Part shown: piece by piece, positions 55,841-64,000 of the stretch | Layout of the letters: each line of letters begins with the position of its first letter | Numbering within the stretch: the first letter of the stretch is position 1 | NCBI GenBank assembly: GCA_947477565.1 | Contig: CANJUR010000014.1 | Coordinates: forward strand, 1 to 64,000 | Length of the DNA stretch: 64,000 nt | Direction: 5' to 3' | DNA from: Deltaproteobacteria bacterium | GTDB lineage: Bacteria; Myxococcota_A; Polyangia; Polyangiales; Ga0077539 | Made by a program: the position numbers and the translations under genes | Notes under the pieces: model-generated | Databases searched by the model: none | What the model was told of the DNA's origin: nothing | The model's input: only the letters and a program-made list of their open reading frames with translations

Positions 55841-58087
55841 TCAGTGGGTCCATTGGACTCCGACCATGGTCTGGCCGAATCCGCCGGGGAAGATTCCCGC
55901 GGGCGAGCGCGAGGCGATGTAGACGTTGGGAATTCCGCGCGAGTCGGTGAAGTACCCTTGGATGTTCTTCATCGTGAGCGTGACGCCCAGGCCGCTGCGC
56001 CGATGGGTGTATCGCGCGGCGAAGTCCACAGTCTGAAACGACGAGATCGGCCCGAAGAGCCCATCAGCGCTGGGAATCTGACGGTTATCCACGTCCGTGA
56101 AGTGTCGGCTCACGTACATCCATGATGCCTGCGCGGTGAGCCCCCACGGGGTCTCGAACCCGAGGGTGGTCATCATCGTGTGGGGCACTGCGTAGGGGAC
56201 GAGGTTGCCATCCACTGCGCGGCGCGCGCCGTCGGCGAAGTTGCGGTCGCCCACTACGCGCGCATCGACGAAGGTGTATCGCAGGCCGAGAAAGACGCTG
56301 GTCGGCCAGTGCAGCACGTGCCCGAAATCGAGCTGCGCTGCGGCTTCTACGCCGGAGTGTCGGGTCTGTCCGATGGAAGCGAACTCCGTGTCTTCGCCGG
56401 AGACCTGGACGGTCTCGTTGGAGAAATTCATGAGGAAGGCGGTGCCCTCGGCGCGGAGCCAATTGCCCACCGATAGCCGCGCGCCGGCTTCGTAGTTGAC
56501 ACTCTCCTCGGCGGCCAGAAGCCGGTCGCGCGCGGAACTGTTGATCGTCGGAAGGATGCGCGGTGGCGCGTACCCACGGTGCATTCCGCCGAAGACCGTG
56601 ACCGCGGGCCACTGGTAGCTGGCGCTCACGCCGGGGATGACCTCGACCAGATGGCTGTTCGAGCGGCGGTTGATGTCCACGCCCTGGTCGCGCCGCTGCA
56701 CGATGTCCGAGAAGTAGCTCTCGACCCGAACACCGGGAACCAGGTTGAACCTCTCGGTGATGAACCACCGCTCCTGCACGAAGGCCGCGAGCGCGGTGCC
56801 GTTGCGCTCCTGCTCCGAGGCGAGCTCGCCCGAGCGCGAGAGGGCGCCGCGACCGAGAAGTACGCGCACGACGGAGTTCTCATGCAGCACGCGGCCGCCC
56901 ACGTCGAGGTCGTGGCGGAATCGCCCCGTGTGGAAGCGCAAGCGAAGCCGCGGCTCGACGCCGAACACCTGGTAAGCGCGGTCGGACGAGAGCGACTCAT
57001 CGCGCAGATAGATTGCGCCGCCGGGCGTCGAACGGTCGCCGACGATGCGGTCGTAGAGCACCGGCTGACCGGTCGCCTGTTGCTCCAGCGTGAGGCTCGG
57101 ATTGGGCTGCGGCGAGCGGTCGTAGCGTTGGAAATCCCAGTCGCGGCTGGTGGTGTATCCGTACGCGATGGTGCGCAGTTGCACTGCGGTGCTGGGCGTC
57201 CAGGTGTGCGCGAGAGCGGCGCTGAATCGCTGCACCGCGAAGAGGTCGTTGGGTACCGGGTTCTGCCGCGGGTCACGCTCGAACATCGACTGCGTGAGGC
57301 CCAGGTAGGTCGATGCGGAGGTCTCGTCGTAGGCACCAAATCGGGCCATCAGCTCCTGCCGCGGGCCAAGCTGTAGAACCACCTTGGCGTAGAGGTCCGT
57401 CACCTCGAAGCCCATGCGCCGGAAGCCATCGCCCTGGCGGCGCAGCGCGCTCACCACGAAGCCCGCGTTGCCCACGCGGTTGCCGTAGTTGAGTTGACCC
57501 AGGAAGAACCCGCGATCCCCGGCGACGGTGCGCAGGCTGAACGTCTCTCGCAGCGGCGGCGCAGGGGTGACGTAGTTGATGACGCCGCCGACCGTGGACG
57601 GGCCAAACAGGACATTGCCCGAGCCGCGGATGACCTCGATGCGCCCCATACGCTCAACCGGCGGATTGTAATACATCTCCGGCTCGCTGTAGGGCGCGAG
57701 CGAGATCGGGATGCCGTCCTCGAGAATCAGCACCCGGCGGCTGCGAGTGGGGTCCATGCCGCGAATGGAGATGTTGGGCCGCAGCCCCATGCCCTCCTCG
57801 TCGCGCACGTACACCCCAGGAACACGCCGCAGCGCCTCGGTGGCCGACATCGGTTGCACGCGCTGTAACTCGCGCTCGCTCACCACCGTCGTCGCTCCCG
57901 GAATGCGCGCCATCGCCCGCGCCGAGGCGCCCACCACCGTGGCTTCGCTCAACGGATCCTCATCCGGCACTGGCGTCCGGGCGGCCGTCCCCGCAGCCTG
58001 CGATTGTGCCCAGACACTAGACGAAACCAACGAAAGAACCCCAGCCAGGAATCCACTTCTGACGGTGAAGGTGAGAATCATTCGCAT
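55841..58087 (-). CDS. TonB-dependent outer-membrane receptor
   Basis: A 748-aa protein with a signal peptide ending SSSVWAQS. The plug (about 45-175) contains EATVVGASARAMARIPGATT, a likely TonB-box region, then RRVPGVYVRDE, RPNISIRGMDPTRSRRVLIL and RIEVIRGSGNVLFGPSTVGG. The rest is a barrel of about 22 strands ending MVGVQWTH. It resembles FecA-like iron/siderophore receptors, so it probably imports an iron chelate using TonB energy. The start ATG (58087) lies inside a Fur-like box. No TonB-ExbBD or periplasmic binding protein is encoded nearby. Confidence 0.92.
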   Translation of the reverse strand: MRMILTFTVRSGFLAGVLSLVSSSVWAQSQAAGTAARTPVPDEDPLSEATVVGASARAMARIPGATTVVSERELQRVQPMSATEALRRVPGVYVRDEEGMGLRPNISIRGMDPTRSRRVLILEDGIPISLAPYSEPEMYYNPPVERMGRIEVIRGSGNVLFGPSTVGGVINYVTPAPPLRETFSLRTVAGDRGFFLGQLNYGNRVGNAGFVVSALRRQGDGFRRMGFEVTDLYAKVVLQLGPRQELMARFGAYDETSASTYLGLTQSMFERDPRQNPVPNDLFAVQRFSAALAHTWTPSTAVQLRTIAYGYTTSRDWDFQRYDRSPQPNPSLTLEQQATGQPVLYDRIVGDRSTPGGAIYLRDESLSSDRAYQVFGVEPRLRLRFHTGRFRHDLDVGGRVLHENSVVRVLLGRGALSRSGELASEQERNGTALAAFVQERWFITERFNLVPGVRVESYFSDIVQRRDQGVDINRRSNSHLVEVIPGVSASYQWPAVTVFGGMHRGYAPPRILPTINSSARDRLLAAEESVNYEAGARLSVGNWLRAEGTAFLMNFSNETVQVSGEDTEFASIGQTRHSGVEAAAQLDFGHVLHWPTSVFLGLRYTFVDARVVGDRNFADGARRAVDGNLVPYAVPHTMMTTLGFETPWGLTAQASWMYVSRHFTDVDNRQIPSADGLFGPISSFQTVDFAARYTHRRSGLGVTLTMKNIQGYFTDSRGIPNVYIASRSPAGIFPGGFGQTMVGVQWTH

Positions 58088-58109
58088 GAGATCGGTGGAA
58101 TGATTACCC
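58072..58109 (-). promoter_or_regulatory. Fur-like sites at the start of the TonB receptor gene
   Basis: On the minus strand, TGCGAATGATTCTCA (58072-58086) matches 11 of 14 bases of the Fur inverted repeat TGATAAT-N-ATTATCA, and overlaps the start codon. A weaker site GGGTAATCATTCCAC lies at 58095-58109 (8 of 14). Repeated sites of this kind would be expected for iron-regulated receptor genes, but overlap with the start codon is unusual. Confidence 0.3.
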
Positions 58110-58148
58110 GACCGCGTTGCGGTGGGTCAAGGCAGTGGGTGCTGGTAT

Positions 58149-59090
58149 TCAGTGGGCTGAATCGGGGCGCGCGGTCGGGGGCGCGGGGCGGAGGCTTTGT
58201 TCGGGCGCGGTGCCACGGGCGAGGCTGAGTGCCTCGAGCACCTTCGGTGGCGTGGCGCTGGCTTCTGGGCTGTACGTCGGGTCGAGGCGCAGCAGGTCGC
58301 GGAAGGCGTCCGCAGCGAGGTCGCGCCGGTCGAGCGCGGCGTAGGCCTCGGCGAGGTTGCGCAGCGCGACGACACGCTGAGGGCTGGCGAGGTCATCGTG
58401 CGCGAGCACCCGCGCCCCGAGAGCGACGGCTTCGACGTAGAGGCCGCGGGTGACGAGTTGTTGCAGCGTCGGGAGTTCGCGATCGACCTGGCGCTGCGCG
58501 GTGTGGGCGGTGATGAGCGCGGCCTCCGGGCTGTCCGGCGCGTTCTCCCGGAGCACGAGGTCGGCGAGCGGGAGGATGAGCATTTGACCCCGCAACAGGC
58601 GCTGCGATGCGAGATGGTTGAACTCCGAGATGAACTGCACCAGCGCGCGATCCCCGTAAAAGCGGCGGGCGACTTCGAACATCGGCTCTTCGCTGTTGAC
58701 GACATACCGGAGCAGGTAAGGCAGGCGGATCACCGCGCCCTCGCTGGGCGGGACGTTGAAGACCCCGCCGTTGATGCTCGCGAGGTATGGCCCGCGGCTC
58801 GGGTCGCCGAGGTGGCGGGTGGCGAGGCGCTCCCAGGTCTCCCCGGCGGCCACGCGGTGGTAGCCGACGCTCGGGATGGTGAGGTGCACCCCCGTCGGGA
58901 GCCCGGGGGTAGCCTGAAGTTGGAGGCAGTTGTTGGCGACGACCACGGGCTCGAGCGCGGGGTTGCCGTAGTAGCGCTCGGCGATAGCCGCGAAGGTCTC
59001 GCCGCGCGTGTAGATGTGAATCACGTCGGCGAACGCGGCGCGTGCGAGGAGCGCGCACGCGAGGGCGCAAGCGAGGGGGCTAGCGCGCAC
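58149..59090 (-). CDS. Exported LysM protein
   Basis: A 313-aa protein with a signal peptide (MRASPLACALACALLARAA). Three LysM-like units follow: IYTRGETFAAIAERYYGNP, YHRVAAGETWERLATRHLGD and YVVNSEEPMFEVARRFYGDR, so it probably binds peptidoglycan. A helical TPR-like C terminus (ALRNLAEAYAALDRRDLAAD, FRDLLRLDPTYS) follows. It overlaps the kinase gene upstream by 11 bases and is the last gene of the Pal-CpoB-like operon. Confidence 0.85.
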   Translation of the reverse strand: MRASPLACALACALLARAAFADVIHIYTRGETFAAIAERYYGNPALEPVVVANNCLQLQATPGLPTGVHLTIPSVGYHRVAAGETWERLATRHLGDPSRGPYLASINGGVFNVPPSEGAVIRLPYLLRYVVNSEEPMFEVARRFYGDRALVQFISEFNHLASQRLLRGQMLILPLADLVLRENAPDSPEAALITAHTAQRQVDRELPTLQQLVTRGLYVEAVALGARVLAHDDLASPQRVVALRNLAEAYAALDRRDLAADAFRDLLRLDPTYSPEASATPPKVLEALSLARGTAPEQSLRPAPPTARPDSAH

Positions 59091-60453
59091 CGGGCGACTC
59101 CTCGGGGCGGCGGCGGAGGTCTACGTCGATCCAGACGGTCTGCCCCGGGCTGACCTGCACTGCGCGGTCTTCGATGGCGTAGGCCGGGTTGCGCAGTCGG
59201 ATGAAGTGCTGGCCCGGCGCGAGCAGAATGGATCGGCTCATCGGGGTGCTGTCCACCAGGGTTCCGTCCACGACGACCTCGGCCCACGGGCGCGCGAGCA
59301 CACGCAGTTGGCCCACTCCGAGGGTACCGGTGGGGCGGGGGCCGATCCATGTGGTCGGGTCTTGTTCACGGCCGCGCGACCACTCGAGCATTGCGAGGGC
59401 GCCCAGGGAGAGGGCCACGGCGGCGAGTTGTCCAGCCACCACCTGGCGCATGGGGTGGTACTTCGGCGGTGCCTTTGACCATGCGCTGGCCATCGGTCCG
59501 AGGGCGTCGCGCACCTCGCGATCGTCGATGAGCCCACACTCGCGGAGGTAGCCCACCAGCCGCGCCTCGTGGGAGATCACACCGCGGCGCGCGAGGTGCT
59601 CGTTGAGGTCGTCGCACAGGCTGCCGGTGCTGGGGTAGCGGTACTTCGGGTTCTTCTCGAGGCAGCGGGCGAGGATGCGCTCGAGCGTCGTGGGAATCTC
59701 GGGCCGAACCCGCCGCGGAGACACGTAGCGATCGAGGCGGATCTTCTGCATCACCGTGCGTCCGGGGTCTTCCTCGAAGGGTCGCCGGCCGGTGAGGGCT
59801 TCGTAGAGCACGATGCCGAAAGAGAAGATGTCCGAGCGGAAGTCCATCCGGTCGCCGAGCACTTGCTCGGGAGACATGTACGCGGGCGTTCCGACTACGC
59901 CGAGGCGGTCGTCGGCGGACTCGTTGACGTCGCGCGCGAGGCCAAAGTCCGCCAACTTGACCTCGCCCCGACGAGAGATGAGCACGTTGCCGGGCTTCAG
60001 GTCGCGATGCACGATGCCACGGAGGTGCGCGTACTCGAGAGCCCGCGCCACCTTGAGCGCGATGATGGTCGCGACGTCTGCCGCGAGCACCGTGCGGGGA
60101 GCCCGTAGCGCCGCGAGCGTCGGCCCCTCGATCAGCTCCATCACCAGGAAGGGCCGACCGTCGTCGGTGTGACCGACGTCGATGATCTGCGGGATGTTCT
60201 GGTGTGCAAGCGAGGCGAGCAGGGTGCCCTCGCGCTCGAACCGACGGCCGAGGGGCGAGGTCGGAGCGACGGAGCCCTTGAGCACCTTCACGGCCACCGG
60301 GCGATCCAGAGAGCGCTGAGTGCCGCGGTAGACTTCCGAGAGGGTTCCTTCGCCGATGCGGACGGTGAGGTGAACGCCGTCGGCGCCGAGGCGCAGCGTC
60401 GTGTCGCTCAACGGGCCGGGCGCACCGCGTTCGGGGCGCGCGCCCGGGCTCAT
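59080..60453 (-). CDS. Membrane Ser/Thr protein kinase with PEGA domain
   Basis: A 457-aa active-looking Hanks-type kinase. Conserved residues are all present: GEGTLSEVYRG (glycine loop), VAVKVLK, HRDLKPGNVLI, ADFGLARD and GTPAYMSPEQ. A single span (about 338-358, VVAGQLAAVALSLGALAMLEW region) separates it from an extracytoplasmic PEGA domain (about 375-445, PWAEVVVDGTLVDSTPMSRS). Its start overlaps the CpoB-like gene stop by four bases, and its own stop overlaps the LysM gene. The operon context suggests it senses or controls envelope state. Confidence 0.93.
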   Translation of the reverse strand: MSPGARPERGAPGPLSDTTLRLGADGVHLTVRIGEGTLSEVYRGTQRSLDRPVAVKVLKGSVAPTSPLGRRFEREGTLLASLAHQNIPQIIDVGHTDDGRPFLVMELIEGPTLAALRAPRTVLAADVATIIALKVARALEYAHLRGIVHRDLKPGNVLISRRGEVKLADFGLARDVNESADDRLGVVGTPAYMSPEQVLGDRMDFRSDIFSFGIVLYEALTGRRPFEEDPGRTVMQKIRLDRYVSPRRVRPEIPTTLERILARCLEKNPKYRYPSTGSLCDDLNEHLARRGVISHEARLVGYLRECGLIDDREVRDALGPMASAWSKAPPKYHPMRQVVAGQLAAVALSLGALAMLEWSRGREQDPTTWIGPRPTGTLGVGQLRVLARPWAEVVVDGTLVDSTPMSRSILLAPGQHFIRLRNPAYAIEDRAVQVSPGQTVWIDVDLRRRPEESPGAR

Positions 60454-61280
60454 TCGCTACAGGCCTCGCGCGGGAGCCGGCGGACGGCCTCGAGGCGGGC
60501 CGGAGCCTGGGTGCCCGCTGGCGTGCGACCGTGGCGCTCGATGAGCAGGCGCAGCGTGCGTTGGGCCTGGGTGCACATACGAAGGTTGGTAAACGCTTCG
60601 GCCAGCGTTGCGAGCGCCTCGGGCACGGCGTCGCCGGTGGGGTAGTTCTGCATCAGCCGGTTGAGCTCTTGAACCGCGGTGGCGGCGCGGTTCTCCGCAA
60701 GCTGCGCGCGGGCCACGAGGAGCACGGCGTCGTCTGCGAGCGCATCGGTCGCCGCGCGGGTAATCAGCGCCTGCGCGAGGAAGCGTGCGCGGGGGTAGTC
60801 ACGTCCCTCGAAGGCCTGCCTCGCCATCGCGAGCAGCGCCGGATTCTCTGCAGGAACCTGCGACGGATCGACCATCGGGGCGATGCCCAGGCGGCGCTCG
60901 AGGGCCTCCACGCGGTTGGCGACCTGCGTTCGGGACTGGACGCCCTCGTCGAGTGAGTGGCGCAACTCCTCGAGGGTGCCCGTCAGGCCGCGGATGCGCT
61001 CCTCGAAGGACTCCATTCGCGCACCGAGGTCGGCGGTGTTGCGCGTCTGCGTGCGGGCCTGCTCGAGTTGCTCGTTGAGGGTACGCACCTGCGTGGTGGC
61101 GCGCTCGACGGCCTCGTTGAGTTGCTGGCGTCGCTGCTCGTCGTTGGTTTCCAGCGCGCGGAGGCGATTCTCCATCGCGACCCGCGAGCCCTCAAAGCGG
61201 GATGTGGTGACGCACCCACCGGCGCCCATCGTAGCGAGCGTCAGAGCAAGAACGAATCGAAACGAAAAAGGCTGCTGCAT
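60450..61280 (-). CDS. CpoB/YbgF-like lipoprotein with coiled coil and TPR
   Basis: A 276-aa lipoprotein (lipobox LATMGAGGC). Residues 30-130 form a long coiled coil with LNEQLEQARTQTRNTADLGA and RALETNDEQRRQQ. The C-terminal 130 residues carry TPR helices (ALLAMARQAFEGRDYPRARF, ALATLAEAFTNLRMCTQAQR). This is the layout of CpoB, which acts with Tol-Pal on envelope constriction. It follows the Pal-like gene by four bases and overlaps the kinase start. Confidence 0.82.
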   Translation of the reverse strand: MQQPFSFRFVLALTLATMGAGGCVTTSRFEGSRVAMENRLRALETNDEQRRQQLNEAVERATTQVRTLNEQLEQARTQTRNTADLGARMESFEERIRGLTGTLEELRHSLDEGVQSRTQVANRVEALERRLGIAPMVDPSQVPAENPALLAMARQAFEGRDYPRARFLAQALITRAATDALADDAVLLVARAQLAENRAATAVQELNRLMQNYPTGDAVPEALATLAEAFTNLRMCTQAQRTLRLLIERHGRTPAGTQAPARLEAVRRLPREACSE

Positions 61281-61284
61281 CGGT

Positions 61285-62043
61285 TCAGGGCCTCAGTCGG
61301 AAGTCCACACGACGGTCGCGGCGCATGCCCTCCTCGTCGGTGCCGATCGCGCCCTCGGATCCCTCGGAAGAGACGGCGATGCGATCGGGGAGCACCCCGA
61401 GGTTCAACATGTATTGCCGCACCACCCGAGCGCGGCGCTCCCCGAGGGCGAGGTTGAACTCAGTCGTGCCACGGCTGTCGCAGCGGCCGATGAGGGTGTA
61501 GCGGCTACCAGTCTCGCGGCGCAGGCACTCCGCGGCACGGGCAAGCGTTTCGCGCGCGGCGGAGGTGAGGGTGTTGTCGTCGAAGTCAAACAGCGGCGGC
61601 TCGATCTGGCACTGCGGACCGCGGTTGTCCGTCGGGTCAGATTCTTCCGTCGGGTCGGTCACACAGTGGCCGATTTCGCAGTGGTGGCCGGCGCCACAAG
61701 CGCGGGTGCCGTCGCACTCCGGGCGCACCACGCAGCGGTGATCGGTGCACACCTGGCCGACGAGGCAGTCGTTGTCACCGTCGCAGGCGTTGACGCCCTC
61801 CATGCAACGGCCCCGCAAGCAGGTCTGTTCGGCCCCGCAATCGGCGCCGCTGCGGCACTGTTGACAGTGTCGTTGCACGCAGAACTCGCGGTGACCGTCT
61901 CGCTGGCAATGCTGGTCGTTCTCGCAGTTCGGGTAATCGGGGCTCGTGCAGCCTCCGGCCAGAACGCCGAGCGCAACCCACAAAACAAACCACGTAAAAC
62001 CCGTCCACGCGGCGTTGTGCTTTGACCGACCGTGAGCCACCAC
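61285..62043 (-). CDS. Pal-like lipoprotein with OmpA domain
   Basis: A 252-aa lipoprotein. The GTG at 62043 has AAGGAGGT at 62049-62056; a second GTG follows at 62040. Signal peptide with lipobox VLAGGC. A Cys-rich segment (about 45-125) is unusual for Pal. The OmpA-like domain (about 145-252) has FDFDDNTLTSAARETLAR, RCDSRGTTEFNLALGERRA (with the Asp and Arg that bind diaminopimelate) and RRVDFRL. It should anchor the outer membrane to peptidoglycan. First gene of the operon with the CpoB-like protein, kinase and LysM protein. Confidence 0.85.
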   Translation of the reverse strand: MVAHGRSKHNAAWTGFTWFVLWVALGVLAGGCTSPDYPNCENDQHCQRDGHREFCVQRHCQQCRSGADCGAEQTCLRGRCMEGVNACDGDNDCLVGQVCTDHRCVVRPECDGTRACGAGHHCEIGHCVTDPTEESDPTDNRGPQCQIEPPLFDFDDNTLTSAARETLARAAECLRRETGSRYTLIGRCDSRGTTEFNLALGERRARVVRQYMLNLGVLPDRIAVSSEGSEGAIGTDEEGMRRDRRVDFRLRP

Positions 62044-62139
62044 CGATTACCTCCTTCGGGACAGGTGCGGGGGTTAGTCTTGTTGTCGGCGCCTTGTCAA
62101 CGTCTCGGCGTTCCGCTAGCGAGACCAACCCCCCACACC

Positions 62140-63540
62140 ATGACCTTACTGCCCCCCGGTCCGTGGCTCGATCGCGCAAAGGCCGCGCGCATCCTCCGTC
62201 TCGCCTCCCCGGTGATCCTCGCGATGCTCACGCAGACCGGCGTGAACATCGTAGACACGTACTTCATCGGCCAACTTCCCCGGCAGGTGGCGTCCGATGG
62301 TCAGTTCGCGCTCACCCCCGCGCTGATGCTTCTCTGGGCGGTCGGTGGGTTTCTCTCCTCGATTTCCGTGGGAACGCTGGCCACTACGGCTCGTCGTTTC
62401 GGTGAGGCGAAGCACCTCGACGCCGGGGCGGTGCTCCCCAACGCCGCGGTCATCGCGCTGATCGGCGGGCTCGTCGGCACCCTCGGCGGCTGGCTGGCGC
62501 TCCCGTGGGTATTTTCCAGGTTGAGCGACAACGCCAACGTGGTGCTGCTCGGCGTCGGGTACGCCCGCTGGCGCTTTTTCGGTGTCGCCTCGATGGCCGG
62601 TACGGCCGCTTACAAGAGCTTCTATGACGGCATCGGGCAGACGCACCTCCACCTCGTCGCCGCCGTCGCGATGAACGTCGTCAACGGACTCCTCTGCTGG
62701 GTCCTCATTTTCGGGCGCTACGGCGCGCCTGCCATGGGTGTGTCCGGCGCCGGCGTCGCCGCGTGCGTCTCGTCCTGGATCGGCCTGCTGGTGATGGTTG
62801 CGTTCTCGCTCCGCCAGGCCGACCGAACGCGCTTTCAGTTCTATCGCAAGGCCGTCCTGTCCTGGACGCTAATGAAGCAACTGCTCAAGCTGTCGATCCC
62901 GGGCGGCGTGGCGACGACGGCGGTGATGACCGGCTTTCTGCTGTTCACCAAGGTGGTCTCGTCCATCGACGACGAGGCCATCCGAGCGGGCGCAGCGGCG
63001 AGCTTCAACGGCGCTGCCACCACGATCATCATCGAAGTGCTGAGCGCGACCTTCGTGTCGTGTCTCGCCTTCGGCACCGCCACCGCCACGCTGGTCGGGC
63101 AGAGCATGGGTCGCGGCGATCCCGACCTCGCGGAGCGCTACGCCTGGACGAGCGTGAAGCTCGGCGTGCTCATCTTCGGCGCCGTGGGAGTTCTGATGTT
63201 CGTCTTCCCCGATCGGGTTCTCGGGGTGTTCTCTCACGCGCCGCAGGTCATCGCAGTGGGCGTCGGGCCGATGAAGATCATGGCGGTGATGGGGCCCGTC
63301 ATCGCGACGGCGATGATTCTCACGCAGGCGCTCTTCGGCGCCGGGGAGACCCGCTTCGTGATGATCGTCGAACTTGTGCTCCATTTCTTCTGCCTGGTCC
63401 CCCTGGCGTGGCTGCTCGGGCGGGTGCTGGGCCTCGGCCTCATCGGCGTCTGGCTGTCCGCTGCGGCGTACGGCTTCGCGCTAGCTTTACTGATGGGTGT
63501 AAAGTTCGGTCGCGGCGGCTGGAAAAAGCTCACGGTCTGA
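62140..63540 (+). CDS. MATE-family efflux transporter
   Basis: A 466-aa inner-membrane antiporter with about 12 hydrophobic segments, an N-terminal bundle with LASPVILAMLTQTGVNIVDT (the usual MATE helix 1) and a C-terminal bundle with LSIPGGVATTAVMTGFLLF and GQSMGRGDPDLAERYAW. It should export drugs or metabolites with Na+ or H+ coupling. The ATG at 62140 is the family-like start; an in-frame codon at 62032 is too far upstream. It diverges from the Pal-like gene, with about 95 bp between. Confidence 0.92.
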   Translation: MTLLPPGPWLDRAKAARILRLASPVILAMLTQTGVNIVDTYFIGQLPRQVASDGQFALTPALMLLWAVGGFLSSISVGTLATTARRFGEAKHLDAGAVLPNAAVIALIGGLVGTLGGWLALPWVFSRLSDNANVVLLGVGYARWRFFGVASMAGTAAYKSFYDGIGQTHLHLVAAVAMNVVNGLLCWVLIFGRYGAPAMGVSGAGVAACVSSWIGLLVMVAFSLRQADRTRFQFYRKAVLSWTLMKQLLKLSIPGGVATTAVMTGFLLFTKVVSSIDDEAIRAGAAASFNGAATTIIIEVLSATFVSCLAFGTATATLVGQSMGRGDPDLAERYAWTSVKLGVLIFGAVGVLMFVFPDRVLGVFSHAPQVIAVGVGPMKIMAVMGPVIATAMILTQALFGAGETRFVMIVELVLHFFCLVPLAWLLGRVLGLGLIGVWLSAAAYGFALALLMGVKFGRGGWKKLTV

Positions 63541-63595
63541 TCTGTCGCAGAGCGGGTGTAGTCCGACGGGCGATTCGATACAGTGTCGCAACTCC

Positions 63596-64000
63596 ATGAG
63601 ACGTCGATACGCTGCGCTCCCCCTCGGAATGGTCCTGGTTCTTGTCGGTTGCGAGTTGGGCAACCCGGCAGTCGTATTCGGACCCGACGCGGGCGATCGC
63701 TCGCTGGACGTCGCTCAATCGGTCGATGTCGCCGCCGATGTGGGGGGCGATCAAGGCGTCGGTGACGACGCGATCGACGCTGCCGGGGGAGGAGACGTTG
63801 CCGATGTGACCGCGGGCAGCGACGTCGCATTGGATCTCGGGGACGACCTGGGAGCGTTGGACGCTGGAGTCGCGGACATTGGAGTGATCGACGTCGCTGG
63901 GCTGGACACGGGCACCATGGACGCCGGGTCCGCTGATTCGGGGGTGGTCGATACGGGTCCATTGGATACTGGACCATCAGATCTGGGATTCGATATCCCG
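63596..64000 (+). CDS. Lipoprotein, partial (runs off the window)
   Basis: The ATG at 63596 starts MRRRYAALPLGMVLVLVGCE, a signal peptide with lipobox VLVGC. The visible 135 codons then form an Asp/Gly/Val-rich low-complexity linker of the type DVAADVGGDQGV and DAGVADIGVIDVAGLDTG, matching other lipoproteins in this window. The functional part would lie beyond 64000. No stop occurs before the end of the window. Confidence 0.8.
   Translation, partial: MRRRYAALPLGMVLVLVGCELGNPAVVFGPDAGDRSLDVAQSVDVAADVGGDQGVGDDAIDAAGGGDVADVTAGSDVALDLGDDLGALDAGVADIGVIDVAGLDTGTMDAGSADSGVVDTGPLDTGPSDLGFDIP

Overview
The window looks like chromosomal DNA from a high-GC Gram-negative bacterium of the phylum Myxococcota (order-level placement probably Polyangiales-like). 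The evidence is a MYXO-CTERM-type C-terminal anchor on the secreted protein at 36820..38823, many lipoproteins with aspartate-rich (D-x-G) linkers and Cys-rich repeats, FHA-GGDEF, PilZ, pseudokinase and Ser/Thr kinase proteins, and a long envelope-associated TonB/AgmX-like C-terminal domain. This is inference from gene content; there is no rRNA in the window.

Layout. 1-783 has no convincing gene. 0.8-4.3 kb holds an SDR/membrane-protein pair, then decayed DNA: a truncated DDE transposase, a broken aldo/keto reductase and a 42-bp minisatellite. 4.4-9.5 kb has a fused Nfn/GltD-PyrK-like flavoprotein and a lipoprotein. 9.5-13.6 kb (minus strand) carries cysE-cysK, an FHA-GGDEF diguanylate cyclase and a lipoprotein. 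13.6-22.3 kb has a DUF4234-like membrane protein, hisIE, an exported beta-barrel-like protein, alaS, a low-complexity acidic protein, a small outer-membrane protein and a membrane protein whose 3' end overlaps glnE. 22.1-28.5 kb has glnE, a tiny Cys-rich peptide gene, a TMEM43-family protein and a lipoprotein alpha/beta hydrolase. 28.6-36.7 kb has a second 42-bp array, a sensor kinase overlapping rph, an exported protein coupled to rdgB, a membrane pseudokinase and a PilZ pair. 36.8-44.7 kb has the MYXO-CTERM protein, a 43-bp array and a tightly overlapping operon of DUF1592-group, DUF1552, DUF5648 lipoprotein, beta-barrel and small protein. 44.7-50.2 kb is a tRNA-associated decayed island: dead excisionase/integrase, tRNA-Lys, a tRNA-Arg relic, tRNA-His/Arg, tRNA-Pro/Arg and several pseudogenes. 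50.2-55.8 kb has an FGE-sulfatase-domain lipoprotein, a transglutaminase-like/TPR lipoprotein, a saccharopine-dehydrogenase-family enzyme, a BoxD/PaaZ-like aldehyde dehydrogenase and a 53-aa membrane protein. 55.8-64 kb has a TonB-dependent receptor, a Pal-CpoB-like-Ser/Thr kinase-LysM operon, a MATE transporter and a lipoprotein running off the window.

How the genes work together. Housekeeping functions are cysteine synthesis (cysE, cysK), histidine synthesis (hisIE), alanyl-tRNA charging, nitrogen control (glnE), RNA 3'-end processing and nucleotide-pool sanitation (rph, rdgB). Much of the rest is cell-envelope biology, including two signalling proteins tied to the envelope: the pseudokinase with a TonB-like C-terminus and the PEGA-domain kinase sitting in a Pal/CpoB operon. 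The least understood units are the DUF1592-DUF1552 operon, the fused Nfn-like flavoprotein and the Cys-rich peptide before glnE. No CRISPR array, toxin-antitoxin pair or recognised defence system is visible.
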